5,554 nt of DNA. Source: Megasphaera sp. UBA5897 (GTDB taxonomy: Bacteria > Bacillota > Negativicutes > Veillonellales > Megasphaeraceae). Of this stretch, positions 1 to 5,554 are shown piece after piece. A model generated the notes under the pieces. It was not told the DNA's origin. It did not search any database and saw nothing but the letters and a program-made list of their open reading frames with translations. The position numbers and the translations under genes are program-made. Location of the stretch: contig DJEN01000059.1 of the NCBI GenBank assembly GCA_002431345.1, positions 1 to 5,554 of the forward strand, given 5' to 3'. The stretch's first letter is position 1. Each line of letters starts with the position of its first letter.

Positions 1-90
1 TTTTTTAGGGGCAGAAACGGAGAGACAGGGCGATATCGGTCCCGGTTTGCTGTAAAAAAAGAAAAAACTTTAAAAATTTTTTCAGTACCA

Positions 91-114
91 TTCATTTTAA
101 ATGAAAATGAGAAA
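91..114 (+). promoter_or_regulatory. Fur-family-like inverted repeat (upstream site)
   Basis: Positions 91-105 form a perfect 7-1-7 palindrome (TTCATTT, T, AAATGAA). This is the geometry of Fur-family operators such as the 7-1-7 Fur/PerR boxes of Bacillus. The overlapping GAAAATGAGAAA at 103-114 matches 9 of 12 bases of the first part of the classical Fur box. The bases are not a close match to the canonical Fur core, so the metalloregulator (Fur, PerR, MntR or Zur) cannot be named. The site lies about 270 bases before the start codon and could be an auxiliary operator. Confidence 0.35.
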
Positions 115-129
115 AGCTAGTAAAAGCGG

Positions 130-155
130 TTGATAGACGACTGCTAATTTATAAT
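130..155 (+). promoter_or_regulatory. Possible distal promoter
   Basis: TTGATA (130-135) and a perfect TATAAT (150-155) resemble -35 and -10 hexamers, but the spacer is only 14 bases against the usual 16-18. The -10 match is strong and coincides with the candidate Fur box. The -35 assignment is weak. A transcript from here would have a leader of about 210 bases. Confidence 0.3.
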
Positions 156-163
156 GATAATTA
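145..163 (+). promoter_or_regulatory. Candidate Fur box overlapping a -10 element
   Basis: The stretch contains ATAATGATAAT (151-161), which matches 11 consecutive bases of the classical Fur consensus GATAATGATAATCATTATC. The right half of that consensus is poorly kept. TAATT (145-149) and AATTA (159-163) form the arms of a 19-base imperfect palindrome. A perfect TATAAT lies inside it at 150-155, so a repressor bound here would cover a -10 hexamer. Iron-Fur repression is usual for TonB-dependent siderophore and haem receptors, so the context fits. Binding is inferred. Confidence 0.5.
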
Positions 164-220
164 AGTGTCGGATTGGATTATTTTATGTCTAAACGGGCTA
201 TTTTGCGGTATTCTACGCGT

Positions 221-250
221 TTGACAGGCATCTTATACCTGTGGTATTTT
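221..250 (+). promoter_or_regulatory. Candidate sigma-70 promoter
   Basis: A perfect TTGACA -35 (221-226) is followed after 18 bases by TATTTT (245-250), 4 of 6 matches to the -10 consensus. A short palindrome, ATACC-TGT-GGTAT (235-247), overlaps the -10 and could be an operator. Start of transcription would be near 257, giving a leader of about 115 bases that includes the hairpin at 307-332. The good -35 makes this the best-spaced promoter in the region, although the -10 is mediocre. Confidence 0.45.
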
Positions 251-306
251 AAGTACGTGAATTTTCTTAAATAATAACTAAAATCATTTATTGCGTTCGC
301 GATGGC

Positions 307-332
307 AGTAAAATACGAACCCGTATTTTACT
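307..332 (+). promoter_or_regulatory. Leader hairpin, perfect 11-bp stem
   Basis: AGTAAAATACG (307-317) pairs with CGTATTTTACT (322-332) around the four-base loop AACC. The stem is perfect. It ends 40 bases before the start codon and is not followed by a T-run, so it is not a standard terminator. It may stabilise the mRNA, control access to the ribosome-binding site or, as DNA, serve as a palindromic operator. No known riboswitch class is recognisable around it. Confidence 0.6.
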
Positions 333-357
333 AAGTATGAGAACATCGGGAATACAG

Positions 358-365
358 AAAGGGAG
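358..365 (+). promoter_or_regulatory. Ribosome-binding site for ATG 373
   Basis: AAAGGGAG lies 7 bases before ATG 373, a good Shine-Dalgarno match at good spacing. It settles the start codon. It also argues against ATG 662, the first ATG in the long downstream frame, which has no Shine-Dalgarno sequence and would omit the signal peptide and part of the plug. Confidence 0.8.
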
Positions 366-372
366 ATGACCC

Positions 373-444
373 ATGCACAACAAACGTACCTATGCCATGC
401 TGGCCTGCGCTGTCATGACGTGGCTTGCCATGCCGGCATTTGCG
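373..444 (+). other. Sec signal peptide
   Basis: Residues 1-24 show a short basic start (MHNKR), a hydrophobic stretch rich in Ala, Leu and Met, and a signal peptidase I site AFA before ADTENS. There is no lipobox, as the Cys at residue 12 is mid-helix. This directs Sec export and fits an outer-membrane barrel protein. It lies in a different frame from the rest of the protein, which is the main proof that the gene is interrupted rather than starting at 662. Confidence 0.85.
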
Positions 445-486
445 GCTGATACAGAAAATAGTCCACTAGGGGGGGGACCCCGATAG
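373..486 (+). CDS. Truncated product actually read from ATG 373 (OFF form)
   Basis: With eight G, translation from the well-placed ATG gives 37 residues: a signal peptide, the first mature residues (ADTENSPL), then GGGPR and TAG at 484-486. The peptide has no known activity of its own and would be a dead product. With nine G the frame would instead run on and stop at TAG 612-614. Only seven or ten G join the signal peptide to the plug. It is listed because it is the literal translation of the window. Confidence 0.6.
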   Translation: MHNKRTYAMLACAVMTWLAMPAFAADTENSPLGGGPR

Positions 487-3400
487 TAATTATATTACCA
501 CCAAGGATGTCAATGTCGAAGCGAATCGGGCGCAGGAAGAAGCAAAATATGAAAGCCAGCAGACGACAATCATTACGGCTGACGATATTGCTAAAAAGCA
601 GGCAAAATCTGTAGAAGATATTATATTCAACGAAACGGGCGTAACCAGAAGCGTAGATGCCATGGGACGTGTCGGCGTATCCATTCGCGGTGCGGAGCCA
701 AGACATACATTGATTCTTGTCGATGGACAGCCTGTCATGGGGGATATATCCAAATACAGCGGACAAGGGGATGAACTCCAGCGCCTGGGCACAGAAAATG
801 TAGAACGGATTGAAATCATCAAGGGCGCGGCATCAGCTAAGTATGGTGCAGATGCCATTGGCGGCGTTATCAACGTGATTACCAAAAAAGCATCTAAAAC
901 CCCAAGCTTACAGCTAAACCTAGAAGGCCGCCGTGCTAAAGGAAACGGCGATATACTGCCGTATGATAATTTCTTTCTGCGTGCTGATTCAGGACAGATG
1001 GGGAAATTCAAAATAGCGGCGTATGGAAGCAAACGGGATATTATGCCGGTATATGAATCTAGCAGCGTAATGGATACGCAAAATAACCAGAATTATGTAC
1101 GTAATTCACTGCGTTTTTTTGGAGATATTAAAAATATTGGTCTCGTAGGAACGTATGACATCAATGATAACAATACGATTGATGTCAATTTTGATAGAAC
1201 AGATGAAAATCTGGAGCGATATATCAAACATAGCAGTAACCCCGTTGAACCACAACAACATTTTAAACGAAAAGTCACGAGGGACAAACAGAGCATTACT
1301 TGGAATGGTACGAATGGCGGCAATACGGATTGGAAGATTAGTTACGATCAATCTAAATTGAATGAAGATGATATTACAGTATCTTCCTATGATGCCAATA
1401 ATAAATATGAAGGGAAAAATACCTTAGAATCTGTAGATACATTAAAGCATAAGCAGTGGAATGTGAATGCTGCGGCGAATACCCAGCTTAACGATAAGCA
1501 TTTGTTGTCTTATGGATTTGGGTATTCTCAAGAAACGGCAGAAGGCAGCCGTATCAAAGGTATTGCTGGCGTAAAAAATCGGGTTCATACATATTTGCAA
1601 AAAATAGATCCTTGGAATTATGATAAAAATTTAAAGATTGTTGCTGAAAAAGACACAGAAGGCAAAACAGTATATTCTAATAAACCATCCTCTAATGTAC
1701 ATAATTATCCGTTTATGCTGGATGATTCTGGCATACCGTATTATAACCAAAATATGGAATATTATAATACTAATACAGCACCTGTCTTTTCAGCAGAAGA
1801 TTTTAATACATATGCGAATTCATATGGCCAGATGGATATGGATGAATTAAAGGAAGCAGGTCGATGGGATGATGTTGTTGCGTTTGCCAAAGAATTATTA
1901 GCAGACCCTGGAAATAAGGATAAATATTATTCTAAAAAATATACAGAGAAAGATTTTCAAGATAGTTATTATACTGCAATTGTAGGGGGTTATTACCATA
2001 AAACAGGCTCTGAATCGTTTGATATGGTTTACCATGGGAAAAAATTCAAAGAAATCTATGAAGAAAATCAAAATCATATAGAAATCGGGAAGGCAACAAT
2101 CAAAAAACAGCATTTCTTCATAGGAGATACATGGCAGCTCAATGATTCGACTATTTTGGCACCTATGGTACGAGTCGACCACAGTGATTTATTTGGTTCT
2201 GAAGCAACATTTAATGTCGGTTTGACGCATAATATTCATGGCAAAGCCAATCAGCGTTTTAAAGCGAATATTGGGACTGGATATACAGAACCCGGTATGG
2301 GTGAACTCTATTATAATTGGCAGATGTACAGTGGTTCACCGGCAGGAACTGTAGCCGGACTTGGCAGTGAAATCGGCCGGTTAGGATATTACTGGGTAGG
2401 AAATCCTGATTTGAAGCCAGAAAAATCAGTTAATTTTGATATGGGATTGGAAACAGAACATGGAAAAACATCTACACGATTGAACGTATTTCATAACAAA
2501 ATTACGGATTATATGAGTGTCTACTTTACAGGAAAATTAATGGATTTTCATCCTGGAAACAGCGTCTTAAAATTTATCCAGCCGCCGGATATGATTTACA
2601 GCTTTAAAAATATTGGAAAAGCAGAAATTACAGGTATAGAAGCAGAAATCAATCATAAATTGGATGCTCATTGGTCGGCACGGCTTGGCTATACGTATTT
2701 GCAGGCATTAAACAAGAGTGACCCGACGATGCCGGATAGATTGCTCGACAAGCCGCAGCATAAAGTGGATATAGGCGTGATGTATGAAAATAAAGGCTGG
2801 CGTGCGTCGCTTTGGGGTAACTATTATATTCACATGCTGGACAGTAATTCTATTGCGGGTAACGGCAATTATATGGAAGGGGATAATGACCATACCCATT
2901 ATTTCTTTGAAGACTTGAATGATAAGAAAAATATGTATCAAAAGAAAACCTTCAGTATTTGGAATATACTCGTACAAAAAGAATTGTCCAAAGATGCGTC
3001 TATGTATGTGGGCATAGATAATCTTTTTAACCATCGGGATGATGACAGAGCCTTGCAGGAACGAGTATATAAAATGGGCGTCAATTTGAAATTTGGTCCC
3101 GGCAGTGCTGCAATGGAAAAACAATTAGACAAAACAGTTGGAGAAGCAAAGGTTGTCGGCTCGGATGCCCAGATCAATACAGATTGGTTTATTCAAAAGC
3201 CCTTTGATACGGCAAAAGAAAAGGGAGCAGAAATCATTGGGGACTATCGTGCGCGTTGGAATACCTTTACAGGAGAAGAACGTCCGAAAGCGCGTGTTAC
3301 TTCCACGGCCTCTATTGGCAATGCAGAAAAGAATATGAGAAATAGTGCCGGACATGGTTTTGAACAACGACTGCGGCTGGGCGTAGATGCCCGTGTTGGC

Positions 3401-5338
3401 GAAAATACGAATGTCAAAATTCTCGGCAGTGCCAGCGGCATGAGCGGCGTAGATACGATGCATGACGTATCCGATTCTAAGGGGATGAATCATCAGCGTT
3501 TGGATACAGTCGATGTCACCCAGCATGCAGATAAATGGGATTTTTCTATAGGCCGTTTGACCGAACCGATGGGAGTTACAGGCTATTGGTTTGGCAAAGA
3601 ATATGACGGTGGTAGAGCCGTTTGGACGAGCGGCAAAAATCAAGTTCGTGTAGGGTATGGTGATTTTAGTCATAGTACAGGAATTACAGACTCAGCATAT
3701 ACGCATGCTGTTGTTAAAACGATTTATCGAGCCCCCAACGTAGATGAATGGCTTGGTTACATTGATCATTTAAAGAGCAGTACTGGCCAAGCTGAATTTG
3801 TCCATCGTGATGGATATACAAGTATGTATGAAAAACTAAAAGCAGCTACGTCTTTTGCGGAACAACAGCAGATATTTAAAGAGTATTTACATGTCATTGA
3901 AGAGCATTATCCGACAGCCTATGCAGATTTGACAGAACATTTAGCAAACATTGCTGTAGTAGGGAACGTTCAAACGAATGCATGGGGAACCATTACCCTG
4001 AAAGATGCAAAGACCGGTGAAAATTTAGGGACCTATATTATGATGAGACCGGAAGATAGCACAGATAACGGTACGGTTTCGCTGGATACGTTGTTGTCAG
4101 ACGGAGCACAAGACAGCATGATGAATACGGCATTAGATGAATTTAACAAATATGGAAATTATGAAGACGGCCGTACTTTTTCGTACTCTAATGACAAAAA
4201 GTTTGATAAAAAAACAAATACTAAAAATTTGACAATTACCAAACCCGATGGAACTACTGCAAAAGTAGTTGGCACATGGACATTTAAAGGCTATTATCAA
4301 TATACTGGTGATGGAGCGGATTTGGTTTCTGCTACTTATAAAGAAAGCCGCAATAAAGCTTACTCGTTATATATGTTAAAAGGTGATGAATCTGTATTTT
4401 CCAACACCAATACCTTTATATCCCTTAATGCAGACCAAGCGAAAGAATTAGCAGCACGTTTTACATGGGATATATCGTCTAAAAAATTCATTCAAAGCGG
4501 AGATGTCATAGATGTAGCAGCTGGTAATAGTGGAAAATATACGAATGCTACCATGGCGTATTGCTTCCAACAATTATTTAGTCGTTTGGCAGATTATATT
4601 TCTGTCGGCAATTTGCCATCCAATGCGTTTGGTGATGATGTAATTAAAGTAGAAAATGCTGTTGAATTGCAGCAGGATACCATTCCAGCCATTGATAGAG
4701 CTGTATTTGTACAAGCTAAACATCAATTTGGCAATGATTTTGGAGTCCAAGCCTGGTATTTCCATTCCACTAACGATGATATGCATACCTATGCAGCTGC
4801 TCATGGTGACCATAACGATACAACTTCTTTTGATACATTGGTAAATGTATTGGGAATCGGTGCGAAATGGCGTTTGGGAAAACAAGTTACTTTCTCATAT
4901 GATTGGGGGCAAAACAGGACAGACTTTGGCCGATACATGAATGGACATACTATATATGCAAATCATACAGAAGATAATTCTAACTTTGATTTCGGCGGCA
5001 GAGCCAATGGCGGTACGCCGCGCTTCTGGGTGGCCCGGCTGGATGTGGGACATGCTGATACCAATAGACCGGGCAGCTGGAATGCCTTTGCGGATTATAA
5101 ATACTTCCAGCATGGCTCTTTCTTTGGCGGCAACGGTACAGAAGGCCTGCCGGATCGGTACCTCGATGGCATCAAATCCTTTACCATTGGCGGCGGCTAT
5201 GTTCCTGCCAAGGATATACTTCTCGAAGCGTTCTATACATTTGGAGCCAAAGGCATCGGTCAGCGGGATACGCTTTACGGGCCGGAATCCTTTACCTTAG
5301 GCGATTACACGCGAATTCAGGCAACCTTTAAATTCTAA
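373..5338 (+). CDS. TonB-dependent receptor fused to a porin-like barrel; frame broken at a G8 tract
   Basis: Seen: a signal-peptide start at ATG 373, a one-base frame break at G469-476, then an open frame from 470 to TAA 5336. Removing one G gives 1654 residues, far above the roughly 600-1000 usual for a TonB-dependent receptor. Order: signal peptide 1-24; TonB-box-like DVNVEA; plug about 55-172 with IRG (104-106), LILVDGQPV (113-121) and GGVINVITKK; a 22-strand-type barrel to residue 907 with GELYYNW (643-649), NPDLKPEKS (677-685), TGIEAE and GIDNLFNH (880-887); a linker; and a second porin-like barrel to 1654. Family role: TonB-energised import of iron chelates, haem, cobalamin or similar across the outer membrane. 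The plug looks most like FepA/CirA-type receptors, but the substrate cannot be read from sequence. The gene stands alone between a promoter region and a terminator. As assembled it is OFF or broken; phase variation or a sequencing error are both possible. Confidence 0.85.
469..476 (+). repeat. Poly-G tract (G8) at the frame break
   Basis: Eight G follow CTA and precede ACCCC. Upstream codons (CTA GGG GGG GGA CCC CGA TAG) run into a stop. Downstream codons are open in the frame reached by losing one G (GGG GGG GAC CCC GAT AGT). The upstream extension of the long frame closes at TAG 467-469, exactly at the tract, so the two frames meet within it. Such tracts switch TonB-dependent receptors such as hmbR and hpuA in Neisseria by slipped-strand mispairing. 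Confidence 0.8.
482..889 (+). other. TonB-box-like segment and plug domain
   Basis: After the tract the mature N-terminus continues DSNYITTKDVNVEANR. DVNVEA (506-523) sits where TonB boxes occur, and its alternating hydrophobic pattern resembles boxes such as those of BtuB and CirA. The plug follows: ITADDIAKK, SVEDIIFNETGV, VSIRGAEPRHTLILVDGQPV and a final GAASAKYGADAIGGVINVITKK-type block ending near 889, written here in parts. These are hallmark positions of the plug family. All expected blocks are present and none is degraded, which argues against an old pseudogene. Confidence 0.85.
905..3094 (+). other. TonB-dependent receptor barrel domain
   Basis: Alternating amphipathic strands run from about residue 180 to 907. 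Typical barrel landmarks are YTEPGMGELYYNW (637-649), VGNPDLKPEKSVNFDMG (about 675-691), NIGKAEITGIEAE (746-758), YVGIDNLFNH (878-887) and a final strand VYKMGVNLKF ending in Phe 907 (3092-3094). That last strand is a normal outer-membrane C-terminus, so the receptor looks complete there and would usually be followed by a stop. Instead the frame continues. The aromatic-rich GELYYNW/NPDLKPE region overlaps where haem receptors carry FRAP/NPNL, but the FRAP form itself is absent. Confidence 0.85.
1562..2081 (+). other. Very long predicted surface loop in the receptor barrel
   Basis: Between the strand ending SYGFGYSQETAEGSR and the strand starting IGKATIKKQHFFIGDTWQL lie about 175 residues (roughly 397-570) that do not look like strands. 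They are rich in Tyr, Asp, Asn and Lys, with clusters such as IPYYNQNMEYYNTN and a helix-like part (MDMDELKEAGRWDDVVAFAK). The DNA is very AT-rich; positions 1921-1980 have only about 18% GC. The place and polarity suggest an extracellular loop that contacts ligand, phage or antibody. No known domain is recognised. Confidence 0.55.
3095..3226 (+). other. Linker between the two barrels
   Basis: About 44 residues (908-951) join Phe 907 to the second barrel. They are polar, with AMEKQLDKTVGEAK, SDAQINTDWF and PFDTAKEKG. There is no signal peptide, no S-layer homology domain and no long coiled coil such as OmpM-type porins carry in front of their barrel. An ATG at 3113 has no ribosome-binding site and no export signal, so an independent downstream gene is not supported. 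Confidence 0.65.
3227..5338 (+). other. Second, porin-like beta-barrel domain (OmpM-like)
   Basis: From EIIGDYRARW (residue about 953) the pattern becomes that of a general porin. EQRLRLGVDARVGENTNVKI, WDFSIGRLTEPMGV, NQVRVGYGDF, AVFVQAKHQFGNDFGVQAWY, FWVARLDVGH, NAFADYKYFQHGSFFG and TIGGGYVPAKDILLEAFYTF are alternating strands with short turns. The last strand, TRIQATFKF, ends in Phe 1654, the usual BAM-recognised end. The layout resembles the barrels of OmpM/Mep45-type porins of Negativicutes, judged by pattern and not by a search. In that family the barrel follows an SLH domain that anchors the outer membrane to peptidoglycan. Here it follows a receptor instead, so its role as a channel is inferred. 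Confidence 0.65.
3731..4690 (+). other. Insert of about 320 residues inside the second barrel
   Basis: Between the strand AYTHAVVKTIYR (ending near residue 1119) and the strand IDRAVFVQAKHQF (from about 1440) lies a long segment unlike a barrel. Its start is helix-like (SMYEKLKAATSFAEQQQIFKE and EEHYPTAYADLTEHLA). The middle looks like a small beta domain (GTITLKDAKTGENLGTY, KNLTITKPDGTTAKVVGTWTF and KGYYQYTGDG). The end is again partly helical (TMAYCFQQLFSRLADYI). It has one cysteine, so no disulfide of its own. It may be a surface-exposed binding domain in a porin loop. No known family is recognised. Confidence 0.5.
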
Positions 5339-5369
5339 AAATTTCATATAGTGGGTATGACGCCAGCAT

Positions 5370-5403
5370 CAGATATATCATAACTCCCTTTCTGATGTAT
5401 CTG
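5370..5403 (+). other. Hairpin just after the stop codon
   Basis: CAGATATATCA (5370-5380) pairs with TGATGTATCTG (5393-5403), an 11-bp stem with one G-U pair and a 12-base loop. No T-run follows, so it is unlikely to terminate alone. It may protect the 3' end of the mRNA or act with the stronger hairpin downstream. Confidence 0.5.
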
Positions 5404-5415
5404 TGTTGATATACG

Positions 5416-5484
5416 ACAGCCATACAGGCAATGCAATGTATTCTCATTTCTCCACATTGCAGTCTGTATGGCTGTTATTTTTTA
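5416..5484 (+). terminator. Strong Rho-independent terminator
   Basis: ACAGCCATACA (5416-5426) pairs with TGTATGGCTGT (5465-5475). The stem continues through a three-pair segment (5427-5429 with 5462-5464, one G-U), a two-base AA bulge, and TGCAATGT (5432-5439) with ACATTGCA (5454-5461). The stem totals about 22 pairs around a 14-base loop. A T-rich tract (TATTTTTTATT) begins at 5476. It ends the transcript about 80 bases after the stop codon and shows the gene is the last, and probably only, gene of its unit. Confidence 0.85.
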
Positions 5485-5554
5485 TTCTTATTGTATGGCA
5501 AGAATGCCGGGAAGTGTCCCTGCACCCTCAAATGTTCATTCTTTTTCGTGCCGC

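Larger units (their letters stand above)
1..372. other. Non-coding upstream region
   Basis: No gene is supported here. The first 120 bases have short open stretches on the + strand: one frame closes at TAA 53-55, another at TAG 118-120. They could be the last codons of a neighbour cut by the window edge, but neither shows a recognisable motif. The rest is AT-rich and holds regulatory-looking elements listed separately: two Fur-like repeats, candidate promoters, a leader hairpin and the ribosome-binding site. Its length and content fit a separately controlled gene rather than an inner gene of an operon. Confidence 0.6.

Noticed and set aside
2..55. Possible C-terminal tail of an upstream gene ending at TAA 53-55
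   Set aside because: Only 17 codons are visible, with no motif. A second frame is also open to 118-120, so no choice can be supported.
490..1032. Antisense open frame of 180 codons
   Set aside because: It lies wholly opposite the clearly coding plug region, has no recognisable motif, and is explained by codon bias of the + strand gene.
3125..3673. Antisense open frame of 182 codons
   Set aside because: It lies opposite the linker and start of the second barrel. The + strand reading has strong barrel patterns, while this one shows no domain and no ribosome-binding context.
3731..4690. The insert as a mobile element or intein
   Set aside because: There are no terminal inverted repeats, target-site duplication, transposase or intein splice motifs, and the frame is kept throughout.
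662..5338. Treating ATG 662 as the true start of the gene
   Set aside because: It has no Shine-Dalgarno sequence, starts inside the plug and lacks an export signal. Plug sequence (ITADDIAKK, SVEDII) continues upstream in the same frame to the G tract, and a signal peptide with a good ribosome-binding site lies just beyond.
3113..5338. Second barrel as a separate gene starting at ATG 3113
   Set aside because: There is no stop codon between the barrels, no ribosome-binding site before 3113 and no signal peptide after it.
5509..5520. Small palindrome GGGA-AGTG-TCCC near the window end as a repeat element or gene start
   Set aside because: The arms are only four bases, and no coding frame or transposase is visible in the last 70 bases on either strand.

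Overview
The window holds one very large outer-membrane protein gene on the + strand, with its own promoter region and a strong terminator. No other gene can be supported. The protein chemistry suggests a Gram-negative Firmicute (class Negativicutes, for example a Veillonella, Megasphaera, Dialister or Selenomonas relative). It combines a TonB-dependent receptor (TBDR), a Firmicute-like ribosome-binding site, moderate GC, and a C-terminal barrel that resembles the OmpM/Mep45-type porins of that class. This placement is inference; there is no rRNA or marker gene.

Layout. Positions 1-372 are AT-rich and non-coding. They carry two Fur-like inverted repeats (91-114 and 145-163), candidate promoters (TATAAT at 150-155; TTGACA/TATTTT at 221-250) and a perfect 11-bp stem hairpin (307-332) in the presumed leader. 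An AAAGGGAG ribosome-binding site precedes ATG 373. The gene runs from 373 to 5338 but is out of frame at a run of eight G (469-476) just after the signal peptide. As given, translation from 373 stops at TAG 484-486 after 37 codons. The remaining TonB box, plug and barrels lie in the next frame, open without interruption to TAA 5336. With seven (or ten) G the two parts join; with seven the product is 1654 residues (this numbering is used below).

The joined protein has a signal peptide (1-24), a TonB-box-like segment, a plug (about 55-172) and a TBDR barrel (about 180-907) ending in a normal outer-membrane C-terminal strand. A linker (about 908-951) leads into a second porin-like barrel (about 952-1654) that also ends in phenylalanine. 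The second barrel is split by an insert of about 320 residues, and the first carries an outer loop of about 175 residues. Downstream (5339-5554) are a weaker hairpin and a long-stem Rho-independent terminator.

Working hypothesis: an iron-regulated, TonB-energised uptake receptor fused to a porin barrel and switched on and off by G-tract slippage, here captured in the OFF state. The fusion and the frame break are read directly from the sequence. Phase variation, iron control and any transport role of the second barrel are inferred.
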